From Pseudomonadota bacterium (GTDB lineage: Bacteria > Pseudomonadota > Alphaproteobacteria > Azospirillales > Azospirillaceae): a stretch of 64,000 nucleotides of DNA. How positions within the stretch are numbered: the first letter of the stretch is position 1; every line of letters begins with the position of its first letter. The notes beneath the pieces are model-generated. The model was not told the origin of the DNA. It ran no database searches and saw nothing but the letters and a program-made list of their open reading frames with translations. The stretch lies in NCBI GenBank assembly GCA_023423695.1, contig JAFAFA010000155.1, positions 62,001 to 126,000 on the forward strand, given 5' to 3'. Positions 56,601-62,438 of the stretch are shown one piece after another. A program made the translations under genes and the position numbers.

Positions 56601-59430
56601 GGCGGACGGCAACGGCCTCTGGTCGATCACCACCGGAAACCTGAGCGGGTCGAGCTACACCTTCACTGCCACGGCCATCGACCCCGACGGGGTCGAATCG
56701 CCGCTGTCGGCGCCCTTCTTCTTCAGCATCGACACCACGGCGCCGACGGCGCCGGGCAACCTCGATCTTGCCAACGACGACGACACTCTGACGAACAACG
56801 CCACGCCGCCGATCACCGGCACGGCGGAGGCGGGCAGCACGGTGCTGCTGTACGACGGCAATGTCCTCGTCGGCTCGGCCACGGCCGGCGGCGGGGGCTT
56901 GTGGACGGTCAGCCCGTCCTCGGCGCTGTCCGACGCCGCGCACAGCCTTACCGTCCGTGCGGTCGACGCCGCGGGCAACACGTCGGCGGCGTCCAGTGCG
57001 CTGATCGTGACCGTCGACACCGTCGCAGCGCCCCCCGGCGCCCTCGACCTGACGACGGACAGCGGCGCCAGCAGCACCGACAACCTGACCAACATCGCCA
57101 CGCCGACCATCGTTGGCACCGCGGAGGCCGGCAACAGGGTTGTGCTGTACGATGGCGGCACCGCCGTCGGGACGGCCACCGCCGGAGGCGGCGGGCTCTG
57201 GACGATCGCTGCCTCCTCACTGTCCGACGCGGTGCACACGCTCACCGCCAAGGCCTTCGATGCGGCCGGCAACACCTCGGCGGCGTCCGGCGGGCTGATC
57301 GTCACCATCGACACCGCCGTGGCGGCACCGACCGGTCTCGGCCTTGCCACCGGCGCCGGCACTTTGACCAACACCGGCACGCCGACGATCACCGGCACCG
57401 CCGAGGCGGGCAGCACCATCACCCTGTACGAGGGGGCCTCCTCCCTCGGGACGGCCACGGCCGACGCGACGACCGGGGTTTGGAGCCTGTCGGCGGCCTC
57501 GCTGAGCGAGGGAGTCCACACGCTGAGCGCCATGGCCGTCGATCTGGCCGGCAACAGTTCGTCCGCATCCAGCGGGTTCGCCGTGACCATCGACACGGTG
57601 GCACCGACGCTACTGGCGGCGCTTTCCGTCAACGGGAGTCTGCTGACCCTGACCTTTGCCGAGGCGGTGAGCCTCGCCGCGGCCCCCCATCAGACCACCG
57701 GCATGAGTGTCATGGTCGATGGCACGCCCCGCGCCGTCACCGCCGTCTCCGGTACGGGCAGCGACACCCTGACCCTGACGCTCGCGTCCGCCGTATCTTA
57801 CGGGCAGACCGTGACCTTCAGCTACGATCCGACCCTGTCGGGCAGCGCCTTGACCGATCGGGCGGGCAATGAGATGGCCAGCCTCGTCGGGCAGGCCATC
57901 GTCAATGCCACTCCTTCGCCCCCGCCACCGCCGCCGCCCACGACGACGGTCGTGATCGACGGCGTGCCGACGACGACGACGACGGGCACCGACGGCATGG
58001 GCCGTCCGACGGAGTCCGTGGTGATCGCCCCGGTCGCGGAGAACCGGACCGACACGGACAGCAAGACCAGCCTGGCGGACGTGCCGCTGGCCGGAACCGC
58101 GGTCGCCCCGGTGCTGGCGGCGAGCCTGCCGACCGGCGTTGGCATGACCTCGACCGGCACCACCGCCGGACTGACCCTGGGCGAGCTGGCCAGCTCCTTC
58201 TCCAGCCAGCTGGGCACCTTGGGCATCGTCGCGCCGACGACCGCGACCGTGCCCAACGCTGGACTCACCCAGTCGCTGCCGTCCACCAGCACGGTGACGC
58301 TGCGGCATGTCACGCCCACCGTCGCGACGGGCCAGGCCCCGGGCACGCCGATCACCATCACCGGTTCGGCTCCGGCCGGTCAGGCCTCGGCCGTGCTGCT
58401 GGACGCGCGCCAGCTTCCGGCCGGGACGGTGGTGAACCTCGACAACGTGGACTACGCCGTCATCACCGGCGCGGTCACGGTGGGCGGCGGCGCCGGCTCG
58501 AACGTGGCGATCGGCGACAGCGCCAACCAGACCATCATCCTGGGCGCCGAGGACGACACGCTGCGCGGCGGCGGTGGCGACGACGTGATCGGCAGCCGGG
58601 AGGGCCGCGATCTGCTCTATGGCGACGACGGAAACGACACGGTGTTCGGCGGGCTCGGCTACGACCGCCTGTCGGGCGGCGCCGGCGACGATCTGCTGCG
58701 CGGCGACGAAGGCGTCGATGCCGTGCGGGTGGAGGCGAACTTCGCCGACGTGCTGATCGCCCACGGCGCATACGGCTCGCTGACGATGGCCCACGCCACA
58801 CTGGGTATCGATCGGTTGGAAAGCGTGGAGATCCTGCGTTTCAACGACCGGGTGGTCCTGGTCAACGCGCCCACCGGCATCGTCGGCGACACCGGTGCCT
58901 CGCAGATCAGCGAGACGCTGTACCTTGCCGACAATCCGGATGTGGCTCAGGCGGTGGCGCGCGGCGAGTTCGCCAGCGGCATGGACCATTACCAGCGTTT
59001 CGGCGCAGCGGAAGGCCGTCTGAAACCGGTGGCGCTCGACGAAGCCTTCTATCTGTCCCAGAACGCGGATGTCGCCAGGGCGGTTGCCGCCGGGCAGTTC
59101 ACCAGCGGCCTTCAGCATTATCTGCTTCGTGGCGAAAAGGAGGGCCGCGATCCCAACGCGCTGTTCGATACGACCTGGTATCTGGAGCACAACGCCGACG
59201 TCGTGGCCGCCCTTCAGGCGGGCACCATCGACAGCGCCTATGAGCATTACGAGAGGTTCGGCTGGAAGGAGGGCCGTACACCGTCGGCGTGGATGGACAC
59301 CAAGGCCTATCTGGCAGCCAACCCGGACGTCGTGGCGGCCAGGGTGGATCCGATGACCCATTATCTGAACTTCGGCGCCCGCGAGGGACGGACGATCGTC
59401 GCGGCGGACAGCGGCCTTTGGCTGAGCTGA
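44617..59430 (+). CDS. Giant RTX adhesin with 39 Ig-like repeats
   Basis: The protein has about 4,937 residues. Layout: a short N-terminus; 13 repeats centred on a [VIL]-E-T-[LIV]-I-G motif (about residues 85-450); 39 Ig-like repeats of about 99 residues with the core TPTITGTAEAGSTVTLYDG and DAAGNTSAAS (about 465-4330); a SwmB-like domain; a Pro/Thr linker (PPPPPPPTTT); RTX calcium-binding nonapeptides (GGGGDDVIG, YGDDGNDTVFGG); and four C-terminal HYxxFGxxEGR modules. There is no Sec signal, and the RTX plus C-terminal layout predicts type I secretion, but no ABC exporter is in the window. I noticed no Cys after the chosen start. ATG at 44617 (GGGAAG upstream) or 44629 is the likely start. 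Cell-cell or surface adhesion is the expected role. Confidence 0.93.
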   Translation: MGTVMAAGGTLTLGAGTDYIFSKTETWSGIKGFGTRGVVLDSQGYTIAVTNLDHITGGRNTPGSVKKDVILLAGAGGNTITVSGLETLIGSGGTDRVMGTSTGTTMAVESIETFIGASSGTNLIVLTNDAGNTMSVAYLKSIVGSAGKDVINFGADGQVGTTTAVTAVETLIGTSGDDLIATIAGGSNTVQVKNIEVFLGNATATVKDVVLLGSSGGTIGANYIETLIGSSAHDVFTMGYKIGTINMATGGGTTAVSMIDTIVGGTGTKNTAILLDVGTTVTVASLNTLIGGGGKDVVNMTFRDGSPIIGVGPIAWNTVGNTMQVEALETVIGTTGEDALMVLGNTGITMSVTAIETIIGRGGADTVLLGAGGNTVKVASLETVIGGAGNDVLSVTGISAFNGMTTMVSSVETLIGGTGNDVVWLTETAGTVYVSGIDTIFVGGQAMEIGNTERVLVFPMAVSAPSAPDLSPGSDSGTPGDSKTNTTLPTLTGTAAAGSVVNLYGNGIALGSGTADGAGHWAVTATTALADGTWTMTAKTVSSGMESAASGEFLLTIDATAPTAPTLSYTPGSDSGRSSSDGVTNVNTPTVTGTAEAGSTVTLYLDGVSVGTTTASGVGAWTITTPTVSQGSHTLTARAVDTAGNTSNASTALALTVDTTVAAPTGIALATASDTGTLGDNLTAVNTPVIGGTAEANAVVSLYKDSTSLLGSATADGSGVWRMTLGALGEGAHTLTARAVDLAGNSSAASNQFTITIDTTPPTAPSAPSLTAASDSGSSSSDRLTNVRTPTFTGTAEANSVIDLLVSGSVVGTGTADGSGAWTVTAGSPLADGSWSFSTRSRDAAGNTRDGVGSLNVTIDTTADAPGGLKLTAATDTGRSATDGLTNLTAPTVAGTAAAGSSVTLYDGAVALGTATANGQGNWEIATSGLTVGAHTLTARAVDAAGNTSLASSAFTVTVDTSAAAPTGLALAVASDTGVTGDSRTNLTTPSVTGMAEASSVVLLYEGSTLLGQATAGADGSWTVASSALTGDVHTLTARAVDQAGNTSVASGGLVVNIDLTAPNAPGALVLNSDSGTPNDNRTRITTPVIAGTAEAGSTVRLYEGGTLLGTGTADLSTGAWTITSSSLGEGAHTLTARAVDTAGNTGSASAVLAITIDQTSATPGGLALSSNTNSGSLADALTNALAPTITGTAEAGATVTLYGGGLTASATADGSGRWAATITGLTEGVHTLTASAVDVAGNTSQPSAGLVVSIDRTGPGLSVPTADTAGPSGQFTPILSGTAEANSVVTLYDGAVGAAVLGVVTVDNTGLWSITTPELGGGTHTMTARALDAAGNETITTTALSVTGRVGVPGGLQLVSDSGVANDGITNVVSPILTGTALAGSTVSLYSGLTLIGTGTADGSGVWTIASTGTLATGGAHTLYARIDAYGTVLTSSGLTVTIDTTAPDQPGALALQAGSDSGSNGNDRITNLEAVTVTGTAEARSVVTLYGNDGTTALGTATASDSGIWSLGTGSLAAGVHTLTARAVDVAGNTGAASSGLVVTIDRTAAAPTGLALASGSDTGLAGDAITSVLAPTITGTAEANGTVSLYNGANLVGTATVDGTGNWSVTASALGNGTHSLTARVVDVVGNTSDASSAFVVTVDTMAPDAPGGLSIDPADDSGVRDNVTNIRAQTVTGTAEAGATVVLYDGATALGTQVATGGVWTIGTGTLAEGGHTLTARAIDAAGNTGAASAALTVTIDLSTPAPSAMALTAASDTGYSATDRITNATTLSLTGSAEANSTVTLYDGIAGSLTPLATLVADGNGAWSYTGTAFAEGTHTLTATAVDPSGNTSSGAGTLVVTVDLTVDAPGTPALALASDTGVPGDGKTRLLAPTFTGTVESGAVVSLYDGGNFVGMGTANGSGVYSIETPLSNGAHTITARVVDAAGNATAAASAPLVITIDAVAPDAPSAPVLDSGSDSSTQGDFITSVATPTVTGTAEALSIVHLYSGGVSVGTATADGAGVWTITANSLSDGVNTLTVRSVDDAGNTSSASGSLLLTIDTTPPTPGGLALTAATDSGRVGNDAVTSVTAPVITGTAQAGSVVTLYDTDGSTLLGSATVNSLGQWSVASPTLTEGLHTLSAHAVDPAGNTAVVAAALVINVDLTVLPSSAPSLTAGSDSGLANDQLTNDTTPTVSGSAEAHSIITLYAGATLVGTGTADGSGNWSVTTGTLINGSHTLVARVTDLAGNSTAAASAPLIVTIDTENLTMSNLAFAAGDDTGASASDGLTKLATPTIVGTAESFSVVTLYEGNVSVGSATADATGAFSLTTNALSQGTHSLTALSVDRAGNTSTVSSSLVLSVDLSTPQPSLLMAVASDSGISNSDRITNNQILPLSGTAEADSTIVLYDGLTAFGTVVADSLGGWSLLSPSLAAGSHSLTAEATDLAGNRSTSAVLVVTIDTVAAVPSLGLSAASDTGITGDRITNDATPDFTGTTEAGGFVSLYEGTTLRGTTTADGAGLWTITSSQMGNGPHTLTARGMDAAGNTSVLSSAVVITIDTVVPNAPTGVTLAPGSDSGASNTDRLTNVATPTLSGSAEANSTVTLYSGSTIVGTATAGGNGAWTVTAASLADGVNTLTVKATDAAGNTSAASSPLAVTIDTVQAAPGTPVLGAAYDSGTSSTDGITRIVNPTITGTGEAGSVVTLYDGGVSYGSATVNGLGVWSIATGTLLPGTRTLTASAIDRAGNSSVASAGLVITIDTSAAAPGTPSLVVDSGASSTDRLINTGSPTLTGTAEANGLVRLYDGASLVGSGTADGLGVWTIAASGLGAGAHTLSARMVDAAGNTSDPSATLTITVDTTAPSAPGTPSLSAGSNSGSTADRITSVFAPTITGTAEANSLVTLYDGATALGTVTADGSGVWSTTTPSLADGTHTLSAVALDLAGNTSAASTALTVTIDTTAAAPTGLALAAASDTGIRGDNLTSATTPTITGRAEAGSVVTLFKVGEPAPLGTGTADSTGAWSITSSVLAGGTGTAHSLFATIVDVAGNTSSASASLNFTIDTEPDAVSIALAPSSDTGSSNSDRITSDTMPTLSGIVGTDTLGAGRVVTITSAFNGGTAQAIGTVVADAATGAWSFTPSSSLAAGVYNFGISSFDNAGNAGVNGLTVTIDLTADTPGGLALATGSDSGRDTTDNKTNVTAPVITGTAEAGSIVTLYDNAVSVGTVTASGLGTWSFTTPTLADGAHTFTARAVDVTDNTSGLSAALVVTVDTQAAAPSGLTLTTDSGSSATDRVTNVASPTIRGTAEASNVVMLYDGSALVGMSTAGLDGNWTVQAIGLADGERTLTATTIDQFGNTSAASAALLVTIDTAAPQPSSLFLTAGSNSGSTADLVTNVATPTLTGTAEAGSVVMLYNGATLLNTTTSDGAGAWTMSSASLGVGTHSLTVISRDVAGNTGAASDPLVVTIDLTSTTPTGLGLGTGSDSGALATDRITNVATPTVLGVAEANSVVTLHDDVSGLNVGTATADGSGVWSIDVASALSNGTHSLTATAVDVAGNTSAAGVLVVTIDTAATVPTTPVLTVGSDRGSSNSDRLTSDSTPTVSGSAEANSVITLYDGSVFVGLGTAGSDGLWSVTAGALTEGAHTLTVRATDVAGNTSDASGELVVTIDLTTAVRSIMRASGSAVANSVVTLYEGVNPAGEGINFFGSATADANGLWTLLASDLGVADYTLTAVAPGANSGTAGPSAPLVTIDVVTPVRSMLLAQASDTGSGRDDLLTNDTTPTLIGMVEADSVVTLYDGNLAVGTTTADGTGAWTITSATLGSGLRQLSVTTVDRAGNTATSASGLAVTIDTTAPSAPAVPALSPDSNSGRLNNLVTNVRQPVLTGNAEANAHILLYANGTLVGETDADASGNWSGGTSALSLGAQTMTVRAVDAAGNTSSASSGLTLTITPESAAPTGIGLAPASDSGVQADQLTNVRTPTITGSAVANSVVTLYDYITVVGTGTADGNGLWSITTGNLSGSSYTFTATAIDPDGVESPLSAPFFFSIDTTAPTAPGNLDLANDDDTLTNNATPPITGTAEAGSTVLLYDGNVLVGSATAGGGGLWTVSPSSALSDAAHSLTVRAVDAAGNTSAASSALIVTVDTVAAPPGALDLTTDSGASSTDNLTNIATPTIVGTAEAGNRVVLYDGGTAVGTATAGGGGLWTIAASSLSDAVHTLTAKAFDAAGNTSAASGGLIVTIDTAVAAPTGLGLATGAGTLTNTGTPTITGTAEAGSTITLYEGASSLGTATADATTGVWSLSAASLSEGVHTLSAMAVDLAGNSSSASSGFAVTIDTVAPTLLAALSVNGSLLTLTFAEAVSLAAAPHQTTGMSVMVDGTPRAVTAVSGTGSDTLTLTLASAVSYGQTVTFSYDPTLSGSALTDRAGNEMASLVGQAIVNATPSPPPPPPPTTTVVIDGVPTTTTTGTDGMGRPTESVVIAPVAENRTDTDSKTSLADVPLAGTAVAPVLAASLPTGVGMTSTGTTAGLTLGELASSFSSQLGTLGIVAPTTATVPNAGLTQSLPSTSTVTLRHVTPTVATGQAPGTPITITGSAPAGQASAVLLDARQLPAGTVVNLDNVDYAVITGAVTVGGGAGSNVAIGDSANQTIILGAEDDTLRGGGGDDVIGSREGRDLLYGDDGNDTVFGGLGYDRLSGGAGDDLLRGDEGVDAVRVEANFADVLIAHGAYGSLTMAHATLGIDRLESVEILRFNDRVVLVNAPTGIVGDTGASQISETLYLADNPDVAQAVARGEFASGMDHYQRFGAAEGRLKPVALDEAFYLSQNADVARAVAAGQFTSGLQHYLLRGEKEGRDPNALFDTTWYLEHNADVVAALQAGTIDSAYEHYERFGWKEGRTPSAWMDTKAYLAANPDVVAARVDPMTHYLNFGAREGRTIVAADSGLWLS
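44868..45960 (+). repeat. Thirteen short N-terminal repeats of the adhesin
   Basis: A unit of mostly 27-29 codons recurs 13 times, centred at about 44868, 44944, 45031, 45118, 45200, 45286, 45391, 45472, 45598, 45679, 45754, 45847 and 45925. The core is [VIL]ETLIGxxGxD followed by a hydrophobic stretch and G-N-T-[MV]-x-V. Examples are LETVIGGAGND and IETIIGRGGAD. The pattern resembles RTX-like beta-rolls, but the glycine/aspartate nonapeptide rhythm is missing. I do not recognise it as a named family. Confidence 0.85.
46009..57605 (+). repeat. Thirty-nine tandem Ig-like repeats (about 297 bp each)
   Basis: Counting the TGTAEA-type core gives 39 units over 11.6 kb, which resemble bacterial Ig-like domains of the Big family. 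Each begins near a Pro, then has a Ca-site-like S-D-[ST]-G and D-x-[LI]-T-N, the core strand, ADGSGxW, and DxAGNTS, ending in VTIDTT. Unit 33 (about 55591-55842) lacks the first third of the module. Unit 27 (near 53,850) is strongly diverged (GTDTLGAGRVVTITSAF). Units differ at the nucleotide level, so this is an old array and not a recent expansion. Confidence 0.9.
58541..58712 (+). repeat. RTX calcium-binding nonapeptide block
   Basis: About five GGxGxDxUx-like nonapeptides lie in tandem (DTLRGGGGDDVIG, LLYGDDGNDTVFGG, YDRLSGGAGDDLLRG). They fold as a calcium-bound parallel beta-roll and usually mark substrates of type I secretion. The block is followed by a short conserved beta region containing VEILRFNDRVVLV. 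Confidence 0.88.
58909..59400 (+). repeat. Four C-terminal 'YLxxNPDV...HYxxFGxxEGR' modules
   Basis: Four units of about 40 codons end the adhesin: YLADNPDVAQAV...HYQRFGAAEGR, YLSQNADVARAV...HYLLRGEKEGR, YLEHNADVVAAL...HYERFGWKEGR and YLAANPDVVAAR...HYLNFGAREGR. Similar units occur in other large secreted proteins of alphaproteobacteria; their function is not established. Their terminal position suggests part of the secretion signal or a cell-surface retention module. Confidence 0.88.
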
Positions 59431-59555
59431 GGTCGAGCGGGGCGGGGAGAAGGAAGCGGCCGTTCCCCGAGAGCGGCCTTCCCGGCGGAACGGGACGGTG
59501 TTCCGCCCCGCCGTCCGCTGGTGCGGCATCGCGGGGCATCACGAAGGCGAGGTGA

Positions 59556-61484
59556 TCATGCAGCCAAATCGTGCAGGGCGTCTGCGACGCGCCGTATGAC
59601 GGAAGTCCAGTCGCCCGGGGCGGTCTGGCGGAAGAGCCGCATGGTCGGGTACCAGGGCGTGTCGTCACGGCCTTGAAGCCAGCGCCAGCAGCCGTCGTAG
59701 CGCGACATGACCCAGACCGGCTTTCCCAGCGCTCCGACCAGATGGGCGACCGACGTGTCGACCGTAATCACGAGGTCGAGGCGCATCACCAGGGCCGCCG
59801 TGTCCGCGAAATCGGTGACTGCTCCCATCGGATCGTGGATGTCCATTCCCGCCGGCGGATCGGCGAGCTGAGCTGCCGGCCCGCCCATCTGCAGGTTCAC
59901 GAAGCGCAGGTTCGGCACCTCGGCCAGTGGCGCCAGGTCGTGCAAGGTCATGCTGCGCCGCCGGTCGGTCAGGTTCGCGCGCAGCAGGCTTGGGCGGGGG
60001 TCTCCCGACCACACCAACCCGACCCGCAGTCCGGTGCCCGGCAGGGGCTGGCCCAGCCACTTGCCGATCGCCTCGGCGGGCGGGTAGAGGTAGGGGATGC
60101 TGCCGGGGATTGTGTCCAGCTCTGTGCCGAGCAGCCGCGGCAGGCTCATCAGCGGGCAATGGAAGTCCGGCTTCGGGAAGGGGGCCGTCAGCGCATGAAC
60201 CGCATCCACGCCGAGCATACCGGCGACCAGCCGCTTCAGAGCCGGCTGGACCGCCAACACCACGCGCCCGCCCTGCGCCGCGACCAGCGGGGCATAGCGG
60301 ACGAAATGCAGGGTGTCGCCGTGTCCCTGTTCAGCGTGCAGCAGGATGGTGGCGCCGTTCAGCGGCTCGCCCCGCCAAGCCCGCAATTGCCCGTTCACCA
60401 TCGGGAGCTGGCCGGTTTCCCAACGGGCCTCGTAATGATCCCAGCCTTCCTTGAAGCGGCCGGCTTTGAGCAGGGCCAGCGACAGGTTGAAGCGCGCGTC
60501 GGGATGTTTCGGTTCGGCGGCCAGCGTGCGGTGGAACAGGCGCACGGCCTCATCCAACTGGCCGAGGTCGAGGTTGACGATGCCGAGATTGTTCAGCGCC
60601 GATACGTGCGATGGGTTGATCTGCAAGGCTCGCCGGCACAGCGTCGCCGCCTCGGCGAAGTCGTCGCCGTTCCGGGCCTGTGACCGCTGGACATAACCGA
60701 GGTTGGCGTAGGGGTCGGGATGGTCCGGCTTGAGCGCCACGGAGCGGCGGCAGAAGCCGATGGCGCCCGGGCCGTCGTTCAACTCCCACACCGCACTGGC
60801 GAGGTTGTTCCACGCCCCCGGGTGATCGGGGGACAGGCGCAGGGCCCGGCGGTAGGCGATAGCGGCCTGCGCGTGGTTCTTCTCGCGCGAGGCGGTCGCG
60901 CCGAGGTTGACGTAGGCCTGGACCGTTGCCGGTTCCAGGGCCATTGCCGCCCGATAAGCGACGCCGGCGTCGGCCAGCCGTCCTGAAAGCAGGCGGGAAT
61001 CGGCAACGGCCAGGAGTTCGCTCGCCGTGGCCGGGCGCAGGCGGCAGAAGCGCTCCAGCAGGGCTGCCGCATTGTCACCCGGTTGCGGGTTGTGCCTGTG
61101 GAGGTTGGCAAGCGACTCCGGATAGGCCGGATTGAGCGTGAGCGCCAGACGGTACTGTTCTCGCGCCTCATCCGGTCGGCCGAGCGCGCGCAACGCTTCA
61201 CCAAGGCTGTTGCGGTAGTAAGCCTGCGCACTGTCGACCACGAGCGCGCGGCGCACCCAGTGGCTGGCCGCCTCCGCCGCCCCGGCTTGCAGCGCAGTCA
61301 CGCCAAGCAGGTGGAGGACGTCGCCATGCGACGGCTCGGCGGAAAGAATGGCCCGGTACAGTTTGCCCGCTGCGGCATCCCCCGCCTTATGCCGAGCCAC
61401 CGCGGAGGCGAGCATCGACCTCACGTCGGGCAGCATGGCCTTGGGGCCTTCCCCGACTCCAGGTTTGCAGGCCAATTGGCCCAT
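59556..61484 (-). CDS. TPR - GT9-like glycosyltransferase downstream of the adhesin
   Basis: This 642-residue protein has about nine TPR units (1-345: VLHLLGVTALQAGAAEAASH, AWNNLASAVWELNDGPGAI, ALNNLGIVNLDLGQLDEAV) and a GT9-like domain (about 370-640). The latter shows AEQGHGDTLHFVRY, VGLVWSGDPRP, DTAALVMRLDLVI, TVDTSVAHLVGALG and TPWYPTMRLFRQ. It keeps the Asp-Thr pair lost in the paralogue at 29467. ATG at 61484 follows GAGG with 7 bases spacing. It is convergent with the giant adhesin gene, 125 bases from its stop, so the adhesin is bracketed on both sides by TPR-glycosyltransferases. That supports a functional link. Confidence 0.88.
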   Translation of the reverse strand: MGQLACKPGVGEGPKAMLPDVRSMLASAVARHKAGDAAAGKLYRAILSAEPSHGDVLHLLGVTALQAGAAEAASHWVRRALVVDSAQAYYRNSLGEALRALGRPDEAREQYRLALTLNPAYPESLANLHRHNPQPGDNAAALLERFCRLRPATASELLAVADSRLLSGRLADAGVAYRAAMALEPATVQAYVNLGATASREKNHAQAAIAYRRALRLSPDHPGAWNNLASAVWELNDGPGAIGFCRRSVALKPDHPDPYANLGYVQRSQARNGDDFAEAATLCRRALQINPSHVSALNNLGIVNLDLGQLDEAVRLFHRTLAAEPKHPDARFNLSLALLKAGRFKEGWDHYEARWETGQLPMVNGQLRAWRGEPLNGATILLHAEQGHGDTLHFVRYAPLVAAQGGRVVLAVQPALKRLVAGMLGVDAVHALTAPFPKPDFHCPLMSLPRLLGTELDTIPGSIPYLYPPAEAIGKWLGQPLPGTGLRVGLVWSGDPRPSLLRANLTDRRRSMTLHDLAPLAEVPNLRFVNLQMGGPAAQLADPPAGMDIHDPMGAVTDFADTAALVMRLDLVITVDTSVAHLVGALGKPVWVMSRYDGCWRWLQGRDDTPWYPTMRLFRQTAPGDWTSVIRRVADALHDLAA

Positions 61485-61916
61485 GTCCTCACCTCGTCTC
61501 CGTGGCGTCAGGAAGTCTGTTGGTACACATAGCGCTTTCTGGCGCTAACGCCAGCATCGTTCAGACCCTGGTTTTGCCTGAAAACCGGTGGATGGGCACC
61601 GTCAACTTGTTAATCATGGCAACGTTGGCGCATAAATCGCCGGGGGCTGGCGGTGTGAGGGTTCTGGCGGGTATAGAGGCGCAGCGCCGACCTGGAGATC
61701 GTGTCGGCACTGGCCCGGACGGGCGGGCCGGTGAACTCCGCCCTCGCACCGACTTGTGCGCCAAAGCCGCACCCCTTCCACTTCCTGTGGCGCGTGCTGC
61801 GTGCAAGTCTGAGGAAAATGGCGGCGACCTTCTCGCCGATCTCGCCCTCGGCAGTCGCGAACCAACTCGCCATCAGCTTCAGGTTGGGCTGGTCGCTAGC
61901 GTTGAGATAGGCGGGT
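61485..61916. other. Spacer after the arsenic-type operon; no secure gene
   Basis: A minus-strand frame at 61610-61930 (106 codons, ATG overlapping the cytochrome stop) begins plausibly (LKLMASWFATAEGEIGEKVAAIFLRLAR) but turns into basic low-complexity sequence. I recognise no family, and it may be a decayed gene end. A 6-bp dyad, CTGGCG-CTAA-CGCCAG, lies at 61539-61554 near the TPR-glycosyltransferase start. Nothing else is supported. Confidence 0.4.
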
Positions 61917-62438
61917 TCAGTTTGCCCCATGGACCTCCCGTTCCACCCGCGTCAGCAGGTCGGTGAAAAAGACCACCTCGTCCGGCTTCAGGCCGAGCTT
62001 GGCGTGACGGGGCAGGAAATCGGCGACGGGACGACCGCTCTCCCGCCCCTGCAGCACACCGTCACGGCTCACGAGCGACTCCCGCGCCAAGTCGGCGGCG
62101 GAGTCGTGGCAGCGACCGCACCGCTCCTTGAAGCGGGGCGCCGTGCTGGCTTGGGCGAGCAGCATCCCGTACATCGGTTGCACGAGATTCGGCGGCAGAT
62201 GGTGATTTCCCAGGAAGACGAGCAGGTCGTCCTTGTGATGGCCGCCTTGGAGCCTGCCGTCCTCCACCGTCAGAAACCGTTGGGCGAAAGGACCGGCGTG
62301 GGCATGGCAGTCCCCGCAGGTCTGTTCCCAGAATCGGTGCAGGTCCGTCGCCTCGCCCGCCGATGCCGGGAGGAGCAACGGAACCGCCGAGACCAGAAGC
62401 CTCGCTCCCAGGGTGAAGCCGGTTATGCGCCGAGCCAT
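61917..62438 (-). CDS. Small c-type cytochrome with two haem-binding motifs
   Basis: This 173-residue protein has a Sec signal peptide (ITGFTLGARLLVSAVPLLLPASAG) and two CXXCH haem sites, CGDCH (41-45) and CGRCH (107-111), so it is probably periplasmic. Conserved His and Met residues (HHLPPN, QPMYGM) could be axial ligands. It is the last gene of a minus-strand operon with the thioredoxin-like protein and the permease, overlapping the former by 16 bases. An electron-transfer role for redox steps tied to the permease or the thioredoxin partner is inferred from context only. Cytochromes are not a standard part of ars operons, so the association is worth noting. Confidence 0.85.
   Translation of the reverse strand: MARRITGFTLGARLLVSAVPLLLPASAGEATDLHRFWEQTCGDCHAHAGPFAQRFLTVEDGRLQGGHHKDDLLVFLGNHHLPPNLVQPMYGMLLAQASTAPRFKERCGRCHDSAADLARESLVSRDGVLQGRESGRPVADFLPRHAKLGLKPDEVVFFTDLLTRVEREVHGAN

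Noticed and set aside
48772..56943. Very long minus-strand open frames across the adhesin repeats
   Set aside because: They are antisense to the Ig-like array and inherit its periodicity. Their composition (Ala, Gly, Arg, Val, Asp rich) is typical of shadow frames.
46009..57605. A CRISPR-like or satellite array
   Set aside because: The units are about 297 bp, in frame, diverged, and encode a clear Ig-like domain, so this is a coding repeat.
61610..61930. 106-codon minus-strand frame after the cytochrome gene
   Set aside because: Its start overlap with the cytochrome stop is attractive, but the second half is low-complexity and no family is recognised. It is noted only in the spacer entry.
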